A stretch of 64,000 nt of DNA, taken from the NCBI GenBank assembly GCA_000955785.1, contig JYOD01000096.1:1-64000 (forward strand), read 5' to 3'. How positions within the stretch are numbered: position 1 is the stretch's first letter; every line of letters starts with the position of its first letter. Origin of the DNA: Burkholderiaceae bacterium 16. Lineage in GTDB: Bacteria; Pseudomonadota; Gammaproteobacteria; Burkholderiales; Burkholderiaceae. The position numbers were made by a program, and so were the translations under genes. The notes under the pieces are model-generated. The model did not search any database. It saw only the letters and a list, made by a program, of their open reading frames with translations, and was not told where the DNA came from. Below, piece by piece: positions 7,031-14,406 of the stretch.

Positions 7031-9061
7031 TCAGGCGGCGATCTGTTCCCGCTTGCGCGCGAGGATCTCCTCGTCGCAGCGCGGGCAGAACGGATGCTCG
7101 CCGGCAAGGTAGCCGTGCGTCGGGCAGATCGAGAAGGTCGGCGTCACCGTGATGTACGGCAGGCGGAAGCGTGTCAGCGCGCGCCGCACCAGCTCGCGGC
7201 AGGCCTCGCCGCTGGACAGGCGCTCGCCCATGTACAGATGCAGCACCGTACCGCCGGTGTACCTGGACTGCAAGGCCTGTTGCCGCGCCAGCGCCTCGAA
7301 GGGGTCGTCGGTCCAGCCGACCGGCAACTGCGAGGAGTTTGTGTAATAGGGCTGCGCCCGCGTGCCGGCCTGGCGGATCTCCGGCCAGCGCTTGCGGTCT
7401 TCCCGTGCGAAGCGGTACGTTGCCCCCTCGGCGGGAGTGGCTTCGAGGTTGTAGAGGTGGCCGGTTTCCTGCTGGAAGGCCACGATGCGCTCGCGCACGT
7501 GTTCCAGCAAGCACAGCGCGAAGGCATGGCCCCACTCCGATGTGATGTCGTGCCGGTCAGCGGTGAAGTTGCGAATCATCTCGTTGATGCCGTTCACGCC
7601 CAGCGTCGAGAAATGATTGCGCAAGGTGCCCAGGTAGCGCTTCGAGTAGGGGAACAGGCCCTGGTCCATCAGGCGCTGGATCAGCTTGCGCTTGTTCTCC
7701 AGGCTCTGCTTGCCCAGTTCAAGCAGGCGGTCCAGCGCGCGCAGCAGCGCCGCTTCATCACCAGCATGCAAGTAGCCCAGGCGTGCGCAATTGACGGTGA
7801 CCACGCCCACGCTGCCGGTCTGCTCGGCGCTGCCGAACAAACCGTTGCCGCGCTTGAGCAGTTCGCGCAGGTCGAGCTGGAGCCGGCAGCACATGGAGCG
7901 CACCATATTCGGCTCCAGCTCCGAGTTGATGAAATTCTGGAAGTACGGCAGCCCGTACCTGGCCGTCATCTCGAACAGCCGCGTGGCATTCTCCGATTCC
8001 CACGGAAAATCGCGCGTGATGTTGTAGGTCGGGATGGGGAAGGTGAACACCCTGCCCTTGGCATCGCCCGCCGTCATCACCTCGATATAGGCGCGATTGA
8101 TCAGGTCCATCTCTTCCTGCAACTCGCCATAGGCGAACGGCATTTCCTGCCCGCCGATCACCGGCACCTGTTCGCGCAGATCCTCGGGACAGGTCCAGTC
8201 GAAAGTCAGGTTGGTAAAGGGCGTTTGCGTGCCCCAGCGCGACGGCACGTTCAGGTTGTAGATCAGCTCCTGGATGCACTGCCGCACCTGGGCATAGGAC
8301 ATGGCGTCCTTGCGCACGAATGGCGCCATATAGGTATCGAACGACGAGAACGCCTGTGCGCCGGCCCATTCGTTCTGGAGCGTGCCGAGAAAATTGACGA
8401 TCTGCCCCACGGCGGAGGACATGCGCTTGGGCGGCCCCGCTTCCACCTTGCCCGGCACGCCGTTGAACCCCTCATGCAGCAGTGTGCGCAGCGACCAGCC
8501 GGCACAGTAGCCGCTGAGCATGTCGAGATCATGGATATGGATATCGCCGTTGCGGTGGGCCTCGCCGATTTCCGGCGCGTAGACATGGGACAGCCAGTAA
8601 TTGGCGGTGACCTTGCCCGCCACGTTCAGGATCAGCCCGCCCAGCGAATAGCCCTGGTTGGCATTGGCATTCACCCGCCAGTCGGCCTTGCTCAGGTATT
8701 CATTGATCGAAGCTTCCACGTCGACCAGTGCCTTGCGGTCCTGGCGCAGCCTCGCGTGCTGGCCGCGGTAGGCAATGAACGCACGCGCGGTGTTCCAGTG
8801 GTTGGCGGCGATCAGGACCTGCTCGGCCACGTCCTGGATCTGCTCGACGGCTGGTGTCTGGTCACGGAAGCGGTATGCCAGGACCCTGGCCACCTGCTCG
8901 GCGAGGCTGGCTTCCTGCGCATCGTTGAATTCGCCGGCTGCCGCGCCGGCGCGGCGCAACGCGGACTGGATCCGCTCGATGGCGAAAGCGGTTCGTTCGC
9001 CATTGCGCTTGATGACCTCCCTCGGCAGGCTGGCAACGACGGCTTCAGTACAGTGCTCCAT
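7031..9061 (-). CDS. nrdD: Class III anaerobic ribonucleoside-triphosphate reductase, large part
   Basis: A 676-residue protein that reduces ribonucleoside triphosphates without oxygen. An ATP-cone sits near residues 10-95 (KRNGERTAFAIERIQSAL), the ten-stranded barrel follows, and MVRSMCCRLQLD holds the likely thiyl cysteine. The C-terminus has a zinc-type pair (CPTH and CPRC) and then stops before the glycyl-radical loop, which is encoded separately at 6756-6956. I chose the ATG at 9061 (GGGAG just upstream) over 9079, which has no ribosome site. Upstream lie two NrdR boxes and an FNR-type box. Confidence 0.93.
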   Translation of the reverse strand: MEHCTEAVVASLPREVIKRNGERTAFAIERIQSALRRAGAAAGEFNDAQEASLAEQVARVLAYRFRDQTPAVEQIQDVAEQVLIAANHWNTARAFIAYRGQHARLRQDRKALVDVEASINEYLSKADWRVNANANQGYSLGGLILNVAGKVTANYWLSHVYAPEIGEAHRNGDIHIHDLDMLSGYCAGWSLRTLLHEGFNGVPGKVEAGPPKRMSSAVGQIVNFLGTLQNEWAGAQAFSSFDTYMAPFVRKDAMSYAQVRQCIQELIYNLNVPSRWGTQTPFTNLTFDWTCPEDLREQVPVIGGQEMPFAYGELQEEMDLINRAYIEVMTAGDAKGRVFTFPIPTYNITRDFPWESENATRLFEMTARYGLPYFQNFINSELEPNMVRSMCCRLQLDLRELLKRGNGLFGSAEQTGSVGVVTVNCARLGYLHAGDEAALLRALDRLLELGKQSLENKRKLIQRLMDQGLFPYSKRYLGTLRNHFSTLGVNGINEMIRNFTADRHDITSEWGHAFALCLLEHVRERIVAFQQETGHLYNLEATPAEGATYRFAREDRKRWPEIRQAGTRAQPYYTNSSQLPVGWTDDPFEALARQQALQSRYTGGTVLHLYMGERLSSGEACRELVRRALTRFRLPYITVTPTFSICPTHGYLAGEHPFCPRCDEEILARKREQIAA

Positions 9062-9081
9062 ATATTCTCCCAACTGCATTC

Positions 9082-9129
9082 ACACTAGATGTGGGGTAGA
9101 GCGTACAACTCAAACACTATCTGTAGATT
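9082..9129 (-). promoter_or_regulatory. Tandem NrdR boxes upstream of nrdD
   Basis: Two 16-bp sites, 9082-9097 and 9114-9129, each match 12 of 16 positions of the NrdR box ACACWATATWTWGTGT. They start 32 bp apart, about three helical turns, the spacing expected for the NrdR repressor. The proximal box covers the start site predicted from the neighbouring FNR-type box. Confidence 0.7.
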
Positions 9130-9488
9130 GACGACGGACAAGCGTATGGCATGTCGGCGGGTCTTGGCCGGCGGCACGCGAGTCCGTGCCCGCCGGTGAC
9201 CGCGTGCAGGTCGATGGAGTGGATCATCTTGCTGTCGCGGGCATTGGCCAGCGTCAGCTCGACGGTGTCGCCTGCCCTGGCGCGCAGCATCGGCCCGGGG
9301 ACCTTGCGGTCGAAGGTCCAGCAAGTGAACGAAGTGCCGTCATCCAGATGGCCGGCAAGCTCGACCGTTTCCATGCGGTACTCCAGTGTCTGCGGCGCGC
9401 GCGCCGATGGGCGCGGGCACGGCGGCGGGATCGTTGTTCTTGTCGTTGACTTCAACCAAAGCGGGTTGCCGCGGCAGGTCCGCCGCAA
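9117..9488 (-). pseudogene. nirK: Remnant of copper nitrite reductase (nirK)
   Basis: The frame from about 9413 to 9193 reads like the start of the first cupredoxin domain of NirK: METVELAGHLDDGTSF, WTFDRKVPGPMLRARAGDTV, and MIHSIDLHAVTG, which holds the first copper-ligand histidines. After that the similarity stops and the frame runs to an unrelated stop at 9117. Upstream, a plausible N-terminal extension (VEVNDKNNDPAAVPAPIG) is in another frame, so there is at least one frameshift near 9405. All remaining copper ligands and the second domain are missing. It follows norB on the same strand. Confidence 0.7.
9128..9141 (-). promoter_or_regulatory. Candidate FNR-family box for nrdD
   Basis: On the minus strand TTGTC-CGTC-GTCAA, 7 of 10. 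The centre is 41.5 bp from a predicted start at 9093 with a poor -10 (TACGCT, 9100-9105). It touches the distal NrdR box, so activator and repressor would interact. Confidence 0.4.
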
Positions 9489-9500
9489 CCCGCTGCCTGC

Positions 9501-11786
9501 TTAACGCTGCGTCGCGTTCAGGCGCCCTTCCGGCGCGGTCAGCGCCGGCGCCTTGCCGAGCAGGCCCAGCACCACTTGCAGCGCCATCGAGAGCGCGCCG
9601 ACGATAAACACCACGTCGCCGAAGGTGCGCACCCAGCGCAGCGTCTGCAGGATCGGCTGCTGCATGAAGGCTTCGCTGCGCGCATACCACAGCCCCTGGC
9701 TGACGCTCGCGTGGAACTGAATGATGCCGATGGGCAGCAGACTGGTGCCCATCATCAGGACCAGGCCCGCGTTGAGCCCCCAGAAAGCCGTCTTCATCAA
9801 GCCCTGGTTCAGCGCGTAGGCAGGCCGTATATAGCGCAGCACCAGCAGCGTGAAGCCCAGCGCCAGGAAGCCGTAGACCCCGAACAGCGCGGCATGGGCA
9901 TGCACCGGCGTGGTATTCAGGCCCTGCACGTAGTACAGCGAGATCGGCGGGTTGATCATGAAGCCGAATACACCGGCGCCCAGCATGTTCCAGAACGCCA
10001 CGGCGACGAAGCACATCAGCGGCCACTTCAGGTTGGCCATCCAGGGTGCGCGGTCCTTCAGGCGCCAGTTCTCCCAGGCTTCGTGGCCCAGCACGATCAG
10101 CGGCACCACTTCGAGCGCGCTGAAGCTGGCGCCCACCGCCATCACCGGCGTCGTGGTGCCGGCGAAGTAGAGATGGTGGAAGGTGCCAGGCAGGCCGCCC
10201 AGCATGAACAGCGACGCAGAGGCCAGGCTGGCCGCCGTGGCCATCGGCCGCGACACCAGGCCGAGCGTGGAGAAGATAAAGGCCAGCGCCGTGGTGGCGA
10301 ACACTTCAAAGAAGCCCTCGACCCACAGGTGCACCACCCACCAGCGCCAGTACTCCATCACCGACAGGTTGGTGCGCTCGCCGTAGAACAGGCCGGCGCC
10401 GTAGAACAGGCCGATGGCCACCACCGAGGATGTCAGCAAGGCCAGCAGGTTCTTGTCGCCGCCCGGCGTGCGCAGCGCCGGCGCGATGGCGCGCAGCATC
10501 AACACCAGCCAGAACAGAATGCCGGCGAACTTGCCGATCTGCCACAGCCGGCCCAGGTCGACATACTCGTAGCCCTGGTGCCCCAGCCAGAAGTTAAGGC
10601 TCTCGGGCATGATCTGCGCGATCGCCAGGTAGTTGCCGGTGAACGAACCCACCACGACCACCACCAGGGCCCAGTACAGCACGTCCACGCCGAGCTTCTG
10701 GTACTTCGGGTCCTTGCCGCCGTTGATGAGCGGCGCCAGGAACAGGCCGGCAGCCAGAAAGCCGGTAGCAATCCAGAACAGCGCGCTCTGGATGTGCCAG
10801 GTGCGCATCAGCGTGTACGGGAACCACTTCGACAGCTCGATGCCGTAGAAACTCTGCCCCTCCACCGTGTAGTGGGCCGTCACGCCGCCGATCAGCACCT
10901 GGAACACGAACAGCGCCACCACCAGGAACAGGTACTTGCCCAGGGCGCGTTGCGACGGCGTGAGCGCGAACGTCGTGAGCGGGTCGCGCGCGGCCACGGC
11001 GGGCGGCGCCTCTTCGTGCCCGCGCAGGAACGCCCAGGCCCATACCAGGAAGCCGACACCGGCCAGCAGGACCACCACGCTGGCGATGGACCAGATGATG
11101 TTCTCGCTGGTGGGCTGGTTGCCGATCAGCGGCTCGTGCGGCCAGTTGTTGGTGTAGGTGGCGGTCAGGCCGGGACGCTCGGTGGCGGCGGCCCATGCTG
11201 TCCAGAAGAAGAAGTGCGTCAGCTTGGCGCGGCGTTCGGCGCTGGGCAGCGTGTTCTCCTTCATGGCGAAGCTTTCGCGGCTCTTGCGCAGTTCCGGTGC
11301 GTCGGAGAATAGCCGCGCGTAGTAGGCGCCGGTGTCGGCGATGGCCTGTGCGCGCCGCGCGGAGACGGTGAGCACGCCACTGTCCGGATCGACGCGGTTG
11401 CCACGGTACTCGGCGCGGAGCTGCTCGCGCAGCGCGGCTTGTGTCGGCCCGTCGAGCGCGGCATAGGTCCGGCCGTAGGTATCCCGCGCGGCCAGGTCGA
11501 GCCAGGCGGTCAGCTCGCGGTGCAGCCAGTCGGCTGTCCAGTCCGGCGCCTGGTAGGCGCCGTGGCCCCAGATGGAACCGAGCTGCATGCCGCCGACGGA
11601 TTGCCATGCGGTCTGGCCGTCGAGGATATCGTCCTTGCTGAACAAGGCCTTGCCGTCAGCGGTCGCGACTTGCTGCGGAATCGGCGGCGCCTTGCGGTAG
11701 ACCTCGGTGCCGTAATAGCCAAGCAGCGAAAAAGTGACCGCCACGACGGCGATCAGGGTGAACCAGAGTCTTTTGTATTGTCCCAT
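9501..11786 (-). CDS. norB: Quinol-dependent nitric oxide reductase (qNOR)
   Basis: A 761-residue single-subunit enzyme that reduces NO to nitrous oxide with quinol electrons. The N-terminal part has one membrane span followed by a periplasmic cytochrome-c-like domain without a CxxCH haem motif, as in qNOR. The catalytic 12-helix part carries TWHIQSALFWIATGF, WRWWVVHLWVEGFFEV and LPGTFHHLYFAGTT, which supply haem and non-haem iron ligands. It lies 40 bases downstream of norA and shares its NorR-controlled promoter. Being quinol-fed, it depends on quinone made by the ubiUVT genes when oxygen is absent. Confidence 0.96.
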   Translation of the reverse strand: MGQYKRLWFTLIAVVAVTFSLLGYYGTEVYRKAPPIPQQVATADGKALFSKDDILDGQTAWQSVGGMQLGSIWGHGAYQAPDWTADWLHRELTAWLDLAARDTYGRTYAALDGPTQAALREQLRAEYRGNRVDPDSGVLTVSARRAQAIADTGAYYARLFSDAPELRKSRESFAMKENTLPSAERRAKLTHFFFWTAWAAATERPGLTATYTNNWPHEPLIGNQPTSENIIWSIASVVVLLAGVGFLVWAWAFLRGHEEAPPAVAARDPLTTFALTPSQRALGKYLFLVVALFVFQVLIGGVTAHYTVEGQSFYGIELSKWFPYTLMRTWHIQSALFWIATGFLAAGLFLAPLINGGKDPKYQKLGVDVLYWALVVVVVGSFTGNYLAIAQIMPESLNFWLGHQGYEYVDLGRLWQIGKFAGILFWLVLMLRAIAPALRTPGGDKNLLALLTSSVVAIGLFYGAGLFYGERTNLSVMEYWRWWVVHLWVEGFFEVFATTALAFIFSTLGLVSRPMATAASLASASLFMLGGLPGTFHHLYFAGTTTPVMAVGASFSALEVVPLIVLGHEAWENWRLKDRAPWMANLKWPLMCFVAVAFWNMLGAGVFGFMINPPISLYYVQGLNTTPVHAHAALFGVYGFLALGFTLLVLRYIRPAYALNQGLMKTAFWGLNAGLVLMMGTSLLPIGIIQFHASVSQGLWYARSEAFMQQPILQTLRWVRTFGDVVFIVGALSMALQVVLGLLGKAPALTAPEGRLNATQR

Positions 11787-11826
11787 GATGGGTCTCGCTG
11801 TAATACGTGTGCCTGTCGCGATCGGA

Positions 11827-12507
11827 TCAGGCGTGGGCCGGGGCGGCTTGCTCGGCGTTGTCGAACAGGATGTTGTTCTCGAGATGGATGTGTTCCATCA
11901 GGTCTTCGCGCAAGGTGCGCAGCCCCAGGTACAGCGCGCGCCAGGTGTTGCACGCGGCGCGGGGCAAGGTGATGTCGTTGGTCAACTCGTTGAGACGTTG
12001 CAGCGCCTGCCCGTGCTCGTCGTGCTCCATGCGCATGACCGTGATGGGGCCGCCCGCCATGCCGCCGAGTTCGCGCGCGAGCAGCGGGAACAGGACCTGC
12101 TCTTCCTTCTGCATATGGCTCTCCAGCTCTTGCTGCATGACCCCAAGGTGATCCGCCAGGCCGAGCGGGCAATCCTCGCGATCGCCATGCACCTGCTCCA
12201 CCCGGCGCGCCAGGCGGATCAGCTCGGGCAGTTGCTGCCGATGCACCTCGTGGTAACGCGCGAGGATGTGGGCGATCAGGTCGGCCGCGGATGCCGTGCC
12301 CCAGTCGCGGCCGTCGCGCTGCGCCTGGGCTTGCAGCGACAGCAGGCTTGCCTCGACGGCCTGCGCATCCAGGCCCGCGGCTTGCGCGGCCTCGCCCAGG
12401 GTCTGCTTGCCGCCGCAGCAGAAATCGAGCTGGAAGTCGTGAAATACCCGGGTGGCGCCGGGAATCTGGCGGGCGAGCTGGCCCAGCGATTGTTCGCTCA
12501 TGCTCAT
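11827..12507 (-). CDS. norA: NorA / YtfE-type di-iron repair protein
   Basis: A 226-residue protein of the RIC/YtfE/ScdA family. The N-terminal domain has the HDFQLDFCCGGKQTL motif near residue 22-37, and the C-terminal hemerythrin-type domain has the His/Glu ligands (RYHEVHRQQLPEL, MQKEEQVLFPLL, MEHDEHG, HIHLENNILF). Family members restore iron-sulfur clusters hurt by NO; NorA of Cupriavidus necator is reported to bind NO and affect norAB expression. AGGAG stands about 7 bases before ATG 12507. Transcribed from a sigma-54 promoter under NorR. Confidence 0.92.
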   Translation of the reverse strand: MSMSEQSLGQLARQIPGATRVFHDFQLDFCCGGKQTLGEAAQAAGLDAQAVEASLLSLQAQAQRDGRDWGTASAADLIAHILARYHEVHRQQLPELIRLARRVEQVHGDREDCPLGLADHLGVMQQELESHMQKEEQVLFPLLARELGGMAGGPITVMRMEHDEHGQALQRLNELTNDITLPRAACNTWRALYLGLRTLREDLMEHIHLENNILFDNAEQAAPAHA

Positions 12508-12542
12508 GATGTTCTCCTGTGTAAGATGTGCATCACTCACAT

Positions 12543-12558
12543 AGCGAAACCCGTGCCC
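12543..12558 (-). promoter_or_regulatory. Sigma-54 promoter of norA-norB
   Basis: On the minus strand GGCACG then TCGCT, with GG and GC exactly 10 bases apart (GG at 12557-12556, GC at 12545-12544). This fits the -24/-12 consensus. The predicted start is near 12532. The NorR sites lie upstream, as sigma-54 activation needs. Confidence 0.7.
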
Positions 12559-12598
12559 GAAAAATTAACGAAAAAAATCAATGACTTAATTTATTCAA

Positions 12599-12656
12599 GG
12601 TACTATTTACCCTTGCGAAACAAGGGTGAAAACAACCCTACAGGGTTAAATTAACC
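12599..12656 (-). promoter_or_regulatory. Three NorR enhancer sites (GGT-N7-ACC)
   Basis: Perfect GGT-N7-ACC copies occur at 12599-12611, 12625-12637 and 12644-12656. Three sites of this form are the known NorR target upstream of norA in Cupriavidus necator. The third ends one base before the norR start codon, so bound NorR should also block its own gene. Confidence 0.85.
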
Positions 12657-14222
12657 ATGATGGAAAATCTCTTGCTGACGGATCTCGTTGCCGACCTGCC
12701 GCAGGCAGTGCGGCTGCAGCGGCTGGTCGGCAGCCTGCGCGCCCACTTCCGCTGCGGCGCCGTGGCGCTGCTGCAGCTCGAAGAGGATCAGCTGCGGCCG
12801 GTGGCGATCGACGGGTTGGTACGCGATGCCCTCGGGCGGCGTTTCGCGGTGGGACTCCATCCACGGCTGGCCGCCATCCTGGCCAGGCGCGACGTGACCT
12901 GCTTCCACCATGACAGCGTGCTGCCCGACCCCTACGACGGGCTGATCGACGAGCGCGTGGGCGAGCCCCTGCCGGTGCACGACTGCATGGGCACCAGCCT
13001 GCATGTGGAAGGCCAGCCGTGGGGCGTGCTGACGCTCGACGCGCTGACGGTCGGCACCTTTGGCGAAGAGGCGCAGGCCGATTTGCGGCAGTTGACGGTG
13101 GTTGTCGAGGCGGCGATCCGTACCACACGGCTGGAAGCCGAGATCCGCGCGCTGCGGCTGACGCGCGGCGAAGCCCCGCAGGGCGACGCCGCCCGGGACG
13201 ATGGCGAGATCATTGGCCAGAGCGAGGCGATCGGCCGCCTGCTGCATGAGCTCACGGTGGTGGCCGACTCGGAACTGCCGGTGCTGCTGCTGGGCGAAAC
13301 GGGCGTGGGCAAGGAGCTGTTCGCGCACCGGCTGCACCGGCTCTCGCGGCGGCGCGCGCAACCGCTGATCCATGTCAACTGCGCCGCGCTGCCGGAATCG
13401 CTGGCCGAGAGCGAGCTGTTCGGGCACGCCAAGGGCGCGTTCTCGGGCGCGGTGGGCGAAAGGCCTGGCCGTTTCGAAGCGGCCGACGGTGGCACGCTGT
13501 TCCTTGACGAGGTGGGCGAACTGCCGCTCTCGATCCAGGCCAAGCTGCTGCGCACCTTGCAGAACGGCGAGATCCAGCGCTTGGGCTCCGACCGCCCGCG
13601 CCGCGTCGACGTGCGGATCATCGCGGCCACCAACCGCAGCCTGCGCGATCACGTGCGCGACGGCTCGTTCCGCGCCGACCTGTATCACCGGCTCTCGGTC
13701 TACCCGATCCCGATTCCGCCGCTGCGCGAGCGCGGCAACGACGTGTTGCTGCTGGCTGGCCGGATGCTGGAACTCAATCGCGCCCGGCTCGGCCTGCGCA
13801 GCCTGCGCTTGTCCGTCGCGGCCGAGGCCGCGCTGCGCCGCTACCCCTGGCCGGGCAACGTGCGCGAGCTGGAGCATGTGATCAGCCGCGCCGCGCTCAA
13901 GACCGTCAGCCGCGGTGCGAACCGCAACGACATCATCACGCTGGAGGCGGAACTCCTCGATCTCGACGGGCTGGAGCCAGCGCCGGCCGGCGTGGCAGCC
14001 CCGCTGCCACCCGCCGAGCCGCGCGCGTTCGTGCCAGCCGCCACCCTGCGCGAGGCGGTAGACCAATGCCAGCGACACTGCATCGAGCAGGCACTCGCCA
14101 CGCAGGGCGGCAACTGGGCGCAGGCCGCCCGCCAGTTGGGCATGGACGCGAGCAACCTGCACAAGCTTGCGCGCCGGCTCGGCGTCAAGCCCGACGACAG
14201 GCCACAACGCATAGCGGGCTGA
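12657..14222 (+). CDS. norR: NO-responsive sigma-54 activator NorR
   Basis: A 521-residue enhancer-binding protein. The N-terminal GAF domain (about 20-165) has residues that line up with the NO-binding iron site of E. coli NorR: Arg70, Asp91, Asp94, Cys110, Asp128. The AAA+ domain (190-425) has Walker A GETGVGKE at 213-220, Walker B near 281-285, and the sigma-54 loop GAFSGA at 260-265, with Ser in place of the usual Thr of GAFTGA. A Fis-type helix-turn-helix (QAARQLGMDASNLHKLARRL) ends the protein. Divergent from norA-norB, which it activates. Confidence 0.95.
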   Translation: MMENLLLTDLVADLPQAVRLQRLVGSLRAHFRCGAVALLQLEEDQLRPVAIDGLVRDALGRRFAVGLHPRLAAILARRDVTCFHHDSVLPDPYDGLIDERVGEPLPVHDCMGTSLHVEGQPWGVLTLDALTVGTFGEEAQADLRQLTVVVEAAIRTTRLEAEIRALRLTRGEAPQGDAARDDGEIIGQSEAIGRLLHELTVVADSELPVLLLGETGVGKELFAHRLHRLSRRRAQPLIHVNCAALPESLAESELFGHAKGAFSGAVGERPGRFEAADGGTLFLDEVGELPLSIQAKLLRTLQNGEIQRLGSDRPRRVDVRIIAATNRSLRDHVRDGSFRADLYHRLSVYPIPIPPLRERGNDVLLLAGRMLELNRARLGLRSLRLSVAAEAALRRYPWPGNVRELEHVISRAALKTVSRGANRNDIITLEAELLDLDGLEPAPAGVAAPLPPAEPRAFVPAATLREAVDQCQRHCIEQALATQGGNWAQAARQLGMDASNLHKLARRLGVKPDDRPQRIAG

Positions 14223-14239
14223 ACGTACCCCGCCACCCG

Positions 14240-14268
14240 GCCTGGCGCCCTCTTCTGCGGCGCCAGGC
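14240..14268 (+). terminator. Strong hairpin downstream of norR
   Basis: A perfect 10-bp stem (GCCTGGCGCC with GGCGCCAGGC) and 9-base loop begins 18 bases after the norR stop. No T-run follows, so it is either a Rho-assisted terminator or an mRNA 3'-end stabiliser. Confidence 0.5.
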
Positions 14269-14296
14269 GTGCCCCGGGCGGGCACACCCCTCCCCA

Positions 14297-14330
14297 TTCG
14301 AACTAGCTCCACCGGCACCAGCAAATGTGC
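14297..14330 (+). promoter_or_regulatory. Upstream element of narK1 shared with narG
   Basis: TTCGAACTAG (14297-14306) and CACCAGCAAATGTGC (14316-14330) recur upstream of narG. The second block lies 91 bp before the narK1 start, close to the 97 bp seen for narG. No FNR-type box is visible here. The binding factor is unknown; NarL is one candidate. Confidence 0.4.
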
Positions 14331-14406
14331 TGCCGGCGAATGGTCAATTGCGGTCGCGCTCTCTACGCTGGGAGCCAATCGTCATTGTTGACACAGGAGC
14401 ATGGCC

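Noticed and set aside
6956..7535. Programmed -1 frameshift joining nrdD to the glycyl-radical peptide
   Set aside because: The frames do overlap, but I see no slippery heptamer and the peptide has its own ribosome site. Kept only as an alternative.
6929..9088. 719-codon plus-strand frame opposite nrdD
   Set aside because: Antisense shadow of a high-GC gene; composition is His/Gln/Arg-rich and it has no domain.
14348..14361. TTGCG-GTCG-CGCTC as an NnrR-type box for narK1
   Set aside because: It lacks the CAA end, and a start site 41.5 bp away would fall inside the ribosome site.
12651..14378. 575-codon minus-strand frame opposite norR
   Set aside because: Shadow; norR has all domains and the NorR sites lie at its start.
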